Shown piece after piece: positions 7,208-14,479 of a stretch of 64,000 nucleotides of DNA. The DNA lies in NCBI RefSeq assembly GCF_024758505.1, contig NZ_CP077970.1:3286001-3350000 (forward strand), given 5' to 3'. Under the pieces are notes generated by a model. That model saw only the letters and a program-made list of their open reading frames with translations. It did not search any database and was not told the origin of the DNA. The position numbers and the translations under genes are program-made. Within the stretch, counting starts at the first letter, position 1; every line of letters begins with the position of its first letter. Origin of the DNA: Bradyrhizobium arachidis. GTDB lineage: Bacteria; Pseudomonadota; Alphaproteobacteria; Rhizobiales; Xanthobacteraceae.

Positions 7208-7936
7208 GTGCCTCAGGACAGGAACGGCGATCCCCGACAATCGTCGGGCAACAAGCTATCGGTTCTGCGCAAGCACCCGATCTTCGCGGATCTGGAGCCG
7301 GACGCGCTCGATCAGCTCTGCCGCTATGCCAAGCACACCACCGTGAAGCGCGGCGCGACCATCGCGGCCAAGGGGGACCCCGGCAACAATTTGTTTGCGG
7401 TGGTCTCGGGTACGGTAAAGATATCCTCCTCTTCGCCCGACGGCAGGAATGCCATTCTCAATCTGATCGGTCCGGGAGAAATTTTTGGCGAGATCGCCGT
7501 CCTGGACGGTGCGCCGCGGTCGGCTGACGCGACCGCCAACACCAATTGTGAGCTCTACATCATCGACCGCCGTGACTTCCTGCCCTTCGTGAAGAGCCAG
7601 CCGGCGCTGGCGATGAAGTTCATCGAGCTGCTTTGCGCGCGCCTGCGCTGGACCAGCCAGCAGGTCGAGCAGGTGATCCTGCAAAATCTTCCGGGGCGGC
7701 TCGCAAGCGCGCTGCTCGGGCTGACCGAGGAGCGCAAGCTCGATTCCGGCAGCGGAACGCTCGCGATCACTCAGCAGGAGATCAGCGAGATGGTCGGCAT
7801 GACGCGCGAGAGCATCAACAAGCAGCTCCGCGCATGGGCGGGCCGCAGTTGGGTGCGCCTCGAGCATGGCGCCATCGTCGTGCTCGACACCGATGCGCTG
7901 CGCGAACTCGCCGAGAGCGGCCTCGAAGGCGAGTGA
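7208..7936 (+). CDS. Crp/Fnr-family regulator without FNR cluster
   Basis: 242 residues: cyclic-nucleotide-binding-like domain at ~18-135 (GNNLFAVVSGTVKISSSSPDGRN, GEIFGEIAVLDGAPRSADATA) and a Crp-type winged helix at ~150-235 (ITQQEISEMVGMTRESINKQL). Cysteines suitable for an Fe-S cluster are absent. The phosphate-binding cassette GEIAVLDGAPRSA resembles Crp, so it may bind a nucleotide. The recognition helix (TRESINKQL) lacks the FNR E-xx-S-R pattern, so it should read another site. GTG start with GGAG eight bases ahead. Target genes are unknown. Confidence 0.85.
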   Translation: MPQDRNGDPRQSSGNKLSVLRKHPIFADLEPDALDQLCRYAKHTTVKRGATIAAKGDPGNNLFAVVSGTVKISSSSPDGRNAILNLIGPGEIFGEIAVLDGAPRSADATANTNCELYIIDRRDFLPFVKSQPALAMKFIELLCARLRWTSQQVEQVILQNLPGRLASALLGLTEERKLDSGSGTLAITQQEISEMVGMTRESINKQLRAWAGRSWVRLEHGAIVVLDTDALRELAESGLEGE

Positions 7937-7953
7937 ACGCGCGCTCCTTGTGT

Positions 7954-8050
7954 GAGCACGATCTCCGCGCAAACGCGTTCCGCGTTTGTCGCGAGGGAAA
8001 ACCGCTGCACACTTTGCGCTAACGCGGCCCTCCGGGTCCGGATCGTGCTC
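7954..8050. repeat. 97-bp palindromic intergenic repeat element
   Basis: Bounded by a perfect 10-bp inverted repeat, GAGCACGATC (7954-7963) and GATCGTGCTC (8041-8050). It contains a tight inner hairpin AAACGCG-TTC-CGCGTTT (7971-7987) and the segment GAAAACCGCTGCACACTTT, which is familiar from RIME/REP-like repeats of Rhizobiales. It fills the gap between two convergent genes and may also end transcription from both sides. Confidence 0.65.
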
Positions 8051-8053
8051 TGG

Positions 8054-8830
8054 TCAGTCGTCGATGATGGCGACCGCGCGGGTCCAGCCCGCCGATGCCC
8101 GCTCGATCTTGACCGGAAAACACGAGACGGTGAATCCCGTCGATGGCAGCTTGTCGAGATTGTGCAGCTTCTCGAGATGGCAATAGCCGATGTGGCGTCC
8201 GGCCTTGTGGCCTTCCCAGATCAGGCTTGCATCCCTGGTCTCGGCGTATTTCTTCGCGGTGAAGACGAAGGGCGCGTCCCAGCTCCAGCCGTCGGTGCCG
8301 GTGAGCCGCACGCCGCGTTCGAGCAGATACATCGTGGCATCGTAGCCCATGCCGCAACCTGAATTGACATAGTCAGGCCGGCCGAACTTGGCCCCCGCGC
8401 TGGTATTGACCACGACGATCTCCAGCGGCGACAGTGTGTGCCCGATCCGCTTCAGCTCCTTCTCGACATCCTCAGGTGTCGCCACATAGCCGTCGGGCAG
8501 GTGGCGGAAGTCGAGCTTGACGCCCGGCTGCAGGCACCATTCCAGCGGCACCTCGTCGATGGTCCAGGCGCGCTCGCCGCGATTCATGGTGGGATGAAAG
8601 TGCCAGGGCGCATCGAGATGCGTGCCGTTGTGCGTCGACAGCGAGACCTGCTCGACGGCCCAGCCTTGTCCATCCGGCAAGTCCGCAGCTTTCAGCCCAT
8701 CGAAGAACTGCAGCATGCGCGGCAGTCCCTGCTGATGATCGATGTACTGGATCGTCGGGTGGTTGCCAGGCGGATCGGCCGGCACGTCATTCTGCAACGG
8801 CACGGAGATGTCGATCAGCTTCCGCGGCAT
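8054..8830 (-). CDS. cyclase-family metal-dependent hydrolase
   Basis: 258 residues from the ATG at 8830, chosen because GAGG lies eight bases ahead; the frame is open to 8938 but the extra part is built from a tandem repeat and has no family match. Motif HNGTHLDAPWHFHP is the HxGTHxDxPxH metal site of the cyclase/kynurenine formamidase family (PF04199), and the N-terminal LIDISVPL is also typical. Such enzymes hydrolyse cyclic or acylated amides, for example N-formylkynurenine. No tryptophan-degradation gene lies nearby, so the substrate is open. Confidence 0.82.
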   Translation of the reverse strand: MPRKLIDISVPLQNDVPADPPGNHPTIQYIDHQQGLPRMLQFFDGLKAADLPDGQGWAVEQVSLSTHNGTHLDAPWHFHPTMNRGERAWTIDEVPLEWCLQPGVKLDFRHLPDGYVATPEDVEKELKRIGHTLSPLEIVVVNTSAGAKFGRPDYVNSGCGMGYDATMYLLERGVRLTGTDGWSWDAPFVFTAKKYAETRDASLIWEGHKAGRHIGYCHLEKLHNLDKLPSTGFTVSCFPVKIERASAGWTRAVAIIDD

Positions 8831-9148
8831 GGGCATTCCCTCAAGACGTTTCCGTCGTTGCAGACATCTTGAGGGGCTCGCGCAGGCGACGTCAAGCGAC
8901 GCGCAGGCGGCGTCAAGCCGTTGCGACCAGTGATCCATCGATGCAACTCCTGCATTGATCGATGCCGGATTTGGCTTGGACAGGGAATGCCGCCCGTCCT
9001 AGGGACGATATTGGCGACATCGCGCTGATGCAGCGCGTTCGCACGGGGATGTGTGACGGGCTAGTCCGAACCTCCAAGCCGCAACCAATAGCGGTCGAGC
9101 ACAAAAAACGAGAGGAACAACCATGGATACGAAGAGGGCGAGGGCGCG
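8831..9148. other. divergent intergenic region with tandem repeat and operator-like palindrome
   Basis: 318 bases between the divergent cyclase and uronate operon. Two near-identical 21-bp units (8881-8901 and 8902-8922; CGCAGGCGACGTCAAGC against CGCAGGCGGCGTCAAGC) lie close to the cyclase start. Further on, ATGCA-ACTCC-TGCAT (8941-8955) is a perfect spaced palindrome with outer ATCG/CGAT echoes, a possible operator for a GntR- or LacI-type regulator of the uronate genes. No gene is seen in it. Confidence 0.45.
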
Positions 9149-9982
9149 ATGAAGGTCGCACTGTCCGGGGCAAGCGGAAACATTGGCAGCCTGCTGCGCC
9201 GTGAGTTGCCGAGGTGCGGCATCGAGCTGCGCTCTGCCGGCTGGAAGCCTTCGATTGCACCGCAGCACGAGAGCGAGGACGTCATGAACGGCGACCTCCG
9301 CGATGCTGCCTTCGTCGATCGCTTCCTCGAGGGCGTGGACGTCCTGATCCACCTTGCCGGAACGAGCATCGAGCGGCCCCTGCCGGAAATCATCGAGAAC
9401 AACCTGATCGGCCTGCACCAAGTTTACGAAGGGGCGCGCCGCAAGAACGTCAAGCGTATCGTCTTCGCCAGTTCGAACCACGCCTTCGGCATGCACCCGG
9501 TGAGCGCAAAGCTCTCCCCCGATGCGCCATTTCGCCCCGATGGTCTTTACGGCCTGTCGAAAATGTGGGGCGAGGGACTGGCACGAATGTACTGGGACAA
9601 GCACGGAATCGAGGGAATCTCGCTCCGGATCGGCAGTTGCGAGCCCCGCCCCTCAAACTTCAGGCACCTGAGCACCTGGCTCAGTCATCACGATATGGTT
9701 TCCCTCGCGCTGTCCTGCATCAGGGCGCCGGCGGTCGGCTATCTCGCTGTTTGGGGCGTGTCCAACAACACGCGCAGCTACCTGTCCCCGCTGAATTGCG
9801 CCGAGATCGGCTATTCCCCGCGCGACAACGCCGAGGACTTCGCGGCGGAGATCATGAACCAGCCGAATCCGCTGGATTCCATTGCACAATCCTACCAAGG
9901 TGGTGCGTTTGTGACGCTTGACTTCACACCTGAACAGGAGCGCCCTAAGGCGGCCCAGAGCTTCTGCGCGACGACGACATAA
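9149..9982 (+). CDS. udh: NAD-dependent epimerase/dehydratase, probable uronate dehydrogenase
   Basis: 277 residues. Rossmann motif GASGNIGS at 7-14, catalytic S-S-N and Y-x3-K (SSNHAFG, YGLSKMWGE). The sequence pattern (HLAGTSIERPLPEIIENNLIGLHQVYE, RIGSCEPRPSN) is that of uronate dehydrogenases, which oxidise galacturonate or glucuronate to the aldarolactone with NAD. Family members are ~265 residues, so length fits. The gene is followed after 22 bp by a TRAP transporter, as expected for an uptake-and-oxidise operon for uronic acids from plant material. Exact substrate is inferred. Confidence 0.75.
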   Translation: MKVALSGASGNIGSLLRRELPRCGIELRSAGWKPSIAPQHESEDVMNGDLRDAAFVDRFLEGVDVLIHLAGTSIERPLPEIIENNLIGLHQVYEGARRKNVKRIVFASSNHAFGMHPVSAKLSPDAPFRPDGLYGLSKMWGEGLARMYWDKHGIEGISLRIGSCEPRPSNFRHLSTWLSHHDMVSLALSCIRAPAVGYLAVWGVSNNTRSYLSPLNCAEIGYSPRDNAEDFAAEIMNQPNPLDSIAQSYQGGAFVTLDFTPEQERPKAAQSFCATTT

Positions 9983-10004
9983 TCAACTCAGGAGGAAAGA
10001 CCAG

Positions 10005-10976
10005 ATGAAGACACTAACCGGTATCATCGCAGCCGCGGCACTGGCGATTACAGCGCCCTTGGCGAGCGCACGCGATTTCCGCTCTGCCGATGTGCACCCC
10101 GCCGATTATCCGACGGTCGAGGCCGTCAAGTCGATGGGCAAGGAGCTCGCGGCGGCGAGCGGCGGCAAGCTCGGTGTGAAGGTGTTTCCCAATGGAGCCT
10201 TGGGCTCCGAGAAGGACACCATCGAGCAACTGAAGATCGGCGCGCTCGACATGATGCGGATCAACGCATCCCCGCTGAACAACTTCGTGCCGGAAACCAT
10301 CACGTTGTGCCTGCCCTTCATCTTCCGGGACACGAAGCACATGCGTACGGTCCTCGACGGGCCGATCGGCGATGAGATCCTGGCCGCCATGGAGCCCGCC
10401 GGATTGATCGGCCTCGCCTATTACGACAGCGGCGCCCGGTCCATTTACACCGTCAAGGCACCGGTCAAGTCGCTCGCGGACCTCAAGGGCCTGAAGATCC
10501 GCGTCCAGCAGTCCGACCTGTGGGTCGGGATGATCCAGAGCCTCGGGGCCAACCCGACGCCGATGCCCTATGGCGAGGTCTATACCGCTCTCAAGACGGG
10601 TCTCGTGGACGCCGCCGAGAACAACTGGCCGTCCTACGAGTCGTCGCGCCATTTCGAGGCAGCCAAATTCTACAACATCACGGAGCACTCCCTGGCGCCC
10701 GAAGTTTTGGTGATGTCCAAGAAGGTCTGGGACACGCTGAGCAAGGAAGACCAGGCGGCGATCCGCAAGGCGGCGAAGGACTCGGTGCCCGTCATGCGCA
10801 AGCTCTGGGACGAGCGTGAGCAGGCCTCCCGCAAGACCGTCGAGGCGGCCGGCGTTCAGGTCATCACGATCGCCAACAAGGCGGAGTTCGTCGATGCGAT
10901 GAAGCCGGTCTACGCGAAGTTTGCCGCTGACGAAAAGCTGCAGAGCCTCGTCAAGCGTATCCAGGACACGAAGTAA
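10005..10976 (+). CDS. dctP: TRAP transporter substrate-binding protein DctP
   Basis: 323 residues. The ATG at 10005 has an ideal ribosome site (AGGAGGAAAG) and gives a signal peptide MKTLTGIIAAAALAITAPLA cut near SA-RDF; the frame is open further upstream but that part overlaps the dehydrogenase. Family blocks are FPNGALGSEKDTIEQLKIGALDM, LKGLKIRVQQSDLWVGMIQSLGANPTPMPYGEVYTALKTG split around the ligand-binding Arg, and AENNWPSY. It binds an organic acid in the periplasm, here probably a uronate given the neighbour dehydrogenase. Confidence 0.92.
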   Translation: MKTLTGIIAAAALAITAPLASARDFRSADVHPADYPTVEAVKSMGKELAAASGGKLGVKVFPNGALGSEKDTIEQLKIGALDMMRINASPLNNFVPETITLCLPFIFRDTKHMRTVLDGPIGDEILAAMEPAGLIGLAYYDSGARSIYTVKAPVKSLADLKGLKIRVQQSDLWVGMIQSLGANPTPMPYGEVYTALKTGLVDAAENNWPSYESSRHFEAAKFYNITEHSLAPEVLVMSKKVWDTLSKEDQAAIRKAAKDSVPVMRKLWDEREQASRKTVEAAGVQVITIANKAEFVDAMKPVYAKFAADEKLQSLVKRIQDTK

Positions 10977-10990
10977 GATATGACGTCGGG

Positions 10991-11020
10991 TTCCGGTGTC
11001 GCCGATCGGCGACACCGGAA
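10991..11020. terminator. 30-bp perfect palindrome between dctP and dctQ (processing/attenuation hairpin)
   Basis: TTCCGGTGTCGCCGA is followed at once by its exact reverse complement, so the RNA would form a 13-15 bp GC-rich hairpin 14 bases after the dctP stop. Only TTT follows, so it is not a full rho-independent terminator. It more likely protects the 3' end of the dctP message and lowers read-through into the membrane subunits. Confidence 0.65.
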
Positions 11021-11038
11021 TTTCGCAAGGAGACGTGG

Positions 11039-11596
11039 ATGTCGGACAATCACTTGGGAAGCCACGGGCCGGAGGCGGGAGCGGCTGCGCCACAGCAGTC
11101 CACCGGGCTGCTGTCGCGGATCAATGCCCCCATTGCTCGCGCGGGCATGTACCTGTCCGTGAGCGGCCTGCTCGTCATCGTCATCGTGGTGTTCTACCAG
11201 GTGTTCGGACGTTACGTGCTCAATTCCAGCCCGACCTGGACGGAGAACCTTGCACTGGTTCTCATCCTGTATGTCACGCTGATCGGTGCCGCCGTCGGCG
11301 TGCGCGATGCCGGACACATCGGAATGGATAGTTTGCTGGTGATGCTTCCGGATCGCACGCGAGAGGCAATCGAGCTCGTGATCCACGTCCTGGTGGCCGT
11401 GTTCGGCATTGCGATGGCCTATAATGGCTGGATCCTCGGGGCGTCGGTCGGAACCGTGAAGATCCCCAATCTCGGCTTGCCTGAGGTCGTCCGCTACGTC
11501 CCGCTGATCGCCTCGGGCGTCCTGATCGTCTCCTTTTCAATCGAGCACATCATTGCTCTTTTGCGCGGCGAAGAGGTTGTTCCGTCATGGAATTGA
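11039..11596 (+). CDS. dctQ: TRAP transporter small permease subunit DctQ
   Basis: 185 residues with four predicted membrane helices (about 40-62, 73-92, 113-133 and 152-172) and the DctQ hallmarks VFGRYVLNSSPTWTENLALVL split by the first helix pair and GHIGMDSL. It is the small membrane subunit joined with DctM. Ribosome site AAGGAGA precedes the ATG. The end overlaps dctM by 10 bp, indicating coupling. Confidence 0.92.
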   Translation: MSDNHLGSHGPEAGAAAPQQSTGLLSRINAPIARAGMYLSVSGLLVIVIVVFYQVFGRYVLNSSPTWTENLALVLILYVTLIGAAVGVRDAGHIGMDSLLVMLPDRTREAIELVIHVLVAVFGIAMAYNGWILGASVGTVKIPNLGLPEVVRYVPLIASGVLIVSFSIEHIIALLRGEEVVPSWN

Positions 11597-12879
11597 TCAT
11601 TCTCGGCGCCACCTTCTTCGGCTTCCTCATCCTCGGCGTACCCGTCGCCTTCGCGATCGGCCTCTCGGCGATCTGTACGATTCTCTACGAGGGCCTGCCC
11701 GTTGCCGTCATCTTCCAGCAGATGATGTCGGGCATGAACATCTTCTCGTTTCTTGCCATCCCGTTCTTCGTCTTCAGCGGTGAGCTGATGCTGCATGGCG
11801 GCGTCGCCGACAAGATCGTGCAGCTTGCCAAGAACCTCGTCGGACACATCCGCGGCGGGCTCGGCATGGCGAACGTGGTCGCCTGCACGCTGTTCGGCGG
11901 CGTATCCGGTTCGCCCGTAGCCGACGTGTCGGCGATGGGCGCGGTGATGATCCCGATGATGAAGAAAGAGGGTTTCGACACCGACTACGCCGTCAACGTC
12001 ACCACCCATGCCTCGCTGGTTGGAGCGCTGATGCCGACCAGTCACAACATGATCATCTATGCCCTGGCCGCCGGCGGTAAGGTGTCGATCGGCGCGCTGA
12101 TCGCGGCCGGCCTCCTGCCGTCGCTCGTGCTGATGACGTGCATGCTGGTCGCCGCCTACGCGGTCGCGGTGAAGCGAGGCTATCCGGCAGGTAAATTCCC
12201 CGGCTGGGCCGAGGTTCTTCGCTCGTTCGCGGCCGCCCTGCCGGGCCTTCTGATCGTCGGCATCATCCTGGCGGGCATCTTGTCCGGCGTCTTCACGGCA
12301 ACCGAATCCGCAGCAGTCGCGGTTACTTACACGATCGTGCTGACCTTCTTCATCTACCGCACCATGACCTGGAAGAACTTCCTGAAGGCCGCGGCCAAGG
12401 CGGTGAAGACGACGGGCGTGGTGCTGCTGCTGATCGGCGTCTCCACCATGTTCCAGTATCTGATGGGACTCTACGAGGTGGCCGACCTCGCCGGTGCCAT
12501 GATGAGCAAGGTGTCCCAGCAACCCTGGGTCATCTTCCTGCTCATCAACATTATCCTGTTCGTGCTCGGCACGTTCATGGACATGGCCGCGACCATCCTG
12601 ATCTGCACCCCGATCTTCCTGCCGATCGCGATGAAGGCTGGCATGGATCCGGTGCAGTTCGGCATGCTGATGCTGATCAATTGCGCGCTGGGTCTGAACA
12701 CCCCGCCGGTCGGGACGACCCAGTTCGTGGGCTGCGCCATCGGCGGCATCTCGGTGGGCGCGGTGATGCGCACCATCCTGCCGTTCTACGCTGCCCTGAT
12801 CGCAGCGCTCATGTTCGTGACGTACGTGCCTGCCTTCTCGCTTTGGCTGCCGCGCCTGCTGATGGGGTACAAGGGATAG
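11587..12879 (+). CDS. dctM: TRAP transporter large permease subunit DctM
   Basis: 430 residues, about 12 membrane helices, with the DctM blocks IPFFVFSGELMLHGGVADKIV, GGVSGSPVADVSAMG, PTSHNMIIYALAAGGKVSIGAL (shown in parts) and CALGLNTPPVGTTQFVGCAIG. It is the sodium-driven large subunit of the TRAP uptake system and completes the dctPQM set. Confidence 0.93.
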   Translation: MELIILGATFFGFLILGVPVAFAIGLSAICTILYEGLPVAVIFQQMMSGMNIFSFLAIPFFVFSGELMLHGGVADKIVQLAKNLVGHIRGGLGMANVVACTLFGGVSGSPVADVSAMGAVMIPMMKKEGFDTDYAVNVTTHASLVGALMPTSHNMIIYALAAGGKVSIGALIAAGLLPSLVLMTCMLVAAYAVAVKRGYPAGKFPGWAEVLRSFAAALPGLLIVGIILAGILSGVFTATESAAVAVTYTIVLTFFIYRTMTWKNFLKAAAKAVKTTGVVLLLIGVSTMFQYLMGLYEVADLAGAMMSKVSQQPWVIFLLINIILFVLGTFMDMAATILICTPIFLPIAMKAGMDPVQFGMLMLINCALGLNTPPVGTTQFVGCAIGGISVGAVMRTILPFYAALIAALMFVTYVPAFSLWLPRLLMGYKG

Positions 12880-12958
12880 CTGCCGTGCATTTGCCGGCAC
12901 TTGGCCCGCGAACAGGCCTTGCGATACTTTGCGTCACAGCAACAGGGAGAATCTGTCC

Positions 12959-13765
12959 GTGACCGACTATCGCAAGCTCTTCGATCTCACCGGCAAGACG
13001 GCCGTGGTGCTCGGCGCCGCATCGGGTATCGGCAAGTCATCGGCCGAGGCGCTGGCCGGGCTTGGCGCCCGCGTCGTCTGTGCCGATCGAGCGCTTGATT
13101 CAGCGGAAGCGACGGCGGCCGGCATTCGTGACAAGGGCGGCTGGGCCGAGGCGGCCGTTTGCGATGCAGCCAGTGCGGCCAGTGTCACGGCGCTCGCCAA
13201 GACCGTGATGGAAAAATTTCCGCGGCTCGACATCGCCGTAACGACGCCCGGGCTCAACATCCGCAAGACCATCCTCGATTACACCGAGGAGGATCTTGAC
13301 CGTGTCGTTACGCTCAATGTCAAAGGCACCGTATGGTTCTTCCAGGCCTTTGGTCGGATCATGGTCGAGCAGAAGGGCGGTAGCATCATCGCCTGCTCCT
13401 CGGTGCGCGCGGTGACGATCGAGCCCGGTCTCGCCGTCTACGGATCGACGAAGGCGGCGATCGGCTTGCTGGTGAAGGGGTTTGCCTCAGAGGTCGGCCG
13501 CGCCGGCGTTCGCGTCAATGCGATCGCGCCGAGTATCGCCGAGACCGCGCTGACCGGCCCGTTCAAGCAGCGCCCCGACATCTACAATCTCTATGCCGGG
13601 CACACCGTCTTCAACCGCTGGAGCAGCGCCGACGAAGTCGCGACCGCGGTCGCCTATCTCGCCTCCGACGCGGCGAGCTATGTCAGCGGCAGCACGCTGT
13701 TCGTCGACGGCGGCTGGACGGCCGTGGACGGGCCGCCAACCGGGCTGACGCAGTTGAACAAGTAG
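12959..13765 (+). CDS. SDR-family oxidoreductase
   Basis: 268 residues from the GTG at 12959, preferred because CAGGGAGA lies nine bases ahead; an ATG at 12929 would add 10 residues. Cofactor motif GAASGIGKSSA, N-N-A-G-like TTPGLN, catalytic Ser in IIACSSV and Y-x3-K (VYGSTKAA), and the C-terminal SYVSGSTLFVDGGWT. A classical NAD(P)-dependent dehydrogenase. Its place after the TRAP genes suggests a role in the same sugar-acid pathway, for example oxidation or reduction of a keto-sugar acid. Confidence 0.88.
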   Translation: MTDYRKLFDLTGKTAVVLGAASGIGKSSAEALAGLGARVVCADRALDSAEATAAGIRDKGGWAEAAVCDAASAASVTALAKTVMEKFPRLDIAVTTPGLNIRKTILDYTEEDLDRVVTLNVKGTVWFFQAFGRIMVEQKGGSIIACSSVRAVTIEPGLAVYGSTKAAIGLLVKGFASEVGRAGVRVNAIAPSIAETALTGPFKQRPDIYNLYAGHTVFNRWSSADEVATAVAYLASDAASYVSGSTLFVDGGWTAVDGPPTGLTQLNK

Positions 13766-13780
13766 GGCGAGCCCGTTCGT

Positions 13781-14479
13781 CTAGCCGGCAAAGCCCGCGC
13801 GCAGGCGCAGCTCCCTCTGATCTGCGCCAACGAGCAGATCGATCAAGGTGCTCGCCTGTGCAGGGTTCACCGCACGCGTCGTCACGCCGGCCGTGTACAT
13901 CGTCTTGAGGTCGTATCCCGGCGGCAGCGCGCCGGATAGCGCAAGGCCTGGTGTCGCGATGATCTCGGTGGCCTGCGTGCAGCCGATCGGCCGCTTTGCA
14001 TTCGACGTCGAAAGCTCCCGCATCGCGGTCGCGCCGTTCGGAAAGACCTTCAGGCGCGGTGCGACCTCATAGGCGATGCCGAGCTGGTCCAGCACTTTTG
14101 CCACGTGCATGCCCGCGGTCGAGGCCTTGGTATCCGGGACGTAGATCGCATCGGCGTCGCGGAGCACGTCGCGCAGATCCGCCTCCGTCCTGGCAGCGAC
14201 CTTGGCATCGCTTGCGCGAACCGCGAGCGCGGTCTCGACCACGCCGATATCGGCGATCGAGGAGGACGCAACGAGCTTTTCATCGGCGAGGCGCGTCACG
14301 AGTGCGCGCGTCAGGATGATGAGATCGGCCGCGGCGCCATTCCGCAGCTTGTCCGCCATGATCCCGACGGCCCCGAATTCGCCGTCGATCTCGAAGCCGG
14401 TCTGCGCCTTGAATGCCGCAGCGAGCCCGCGCACGAGACCTTGCGCCGCGCCGCCGCTCAAAATGTTCACTGCCGTCAC
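13781..14479 (-). CDS. ModA-like substrate-binding-fold protein lacking a signal peptide
   Basis: 232 residues, GTG start at 14479 with GGAG ahead, overlapping the stop of the upstream oxidoreductase gene by 4 bp (GTGA). The sequence starts right at the mature fold (VNILSGGAAQGLVRGLAAAF, TGFEIDGEFGAVG, VLDQLGI, CTQATEI) and matches the extracellular solute-binding PF13531/ModA-like group, but no signal sequence is present. Translational coupling to a molybdenum hydroxylase suggests a cytosolic role with that enzyme, perhaps binding molybdate or substrate; this is inference. Similar gene pairs occur in Bradyrhizobium. Confidence 0.75.
   Translation of the reverse strand: MTAVNILSGGAAQGLVRGLAAAFKAQTGFEIDGEFGAVGIMADKLRNGAAADLIILTRALVTRLADEKLVASSSIADIGVVETALAVRASDAKVAARTEADLRDVLRDADAIYVPDTKASTAGMHVAKVLDQLGIAYEVAPRLKVFPNGATAMRELSTSNAKRPIGCTQATEIIATPGLALSGALPPGYDLKTMYTAGVTTRAVNPAQASTLIDLLVGADQRELRLRAGFAG

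Noticed and set aside
9918-10004. Longer start for DctP
   Set aside because: Would overlap the dehydrogenase and hide the signal peptide; AGGAGGAAAG before the ATG at 10005 is decisive.
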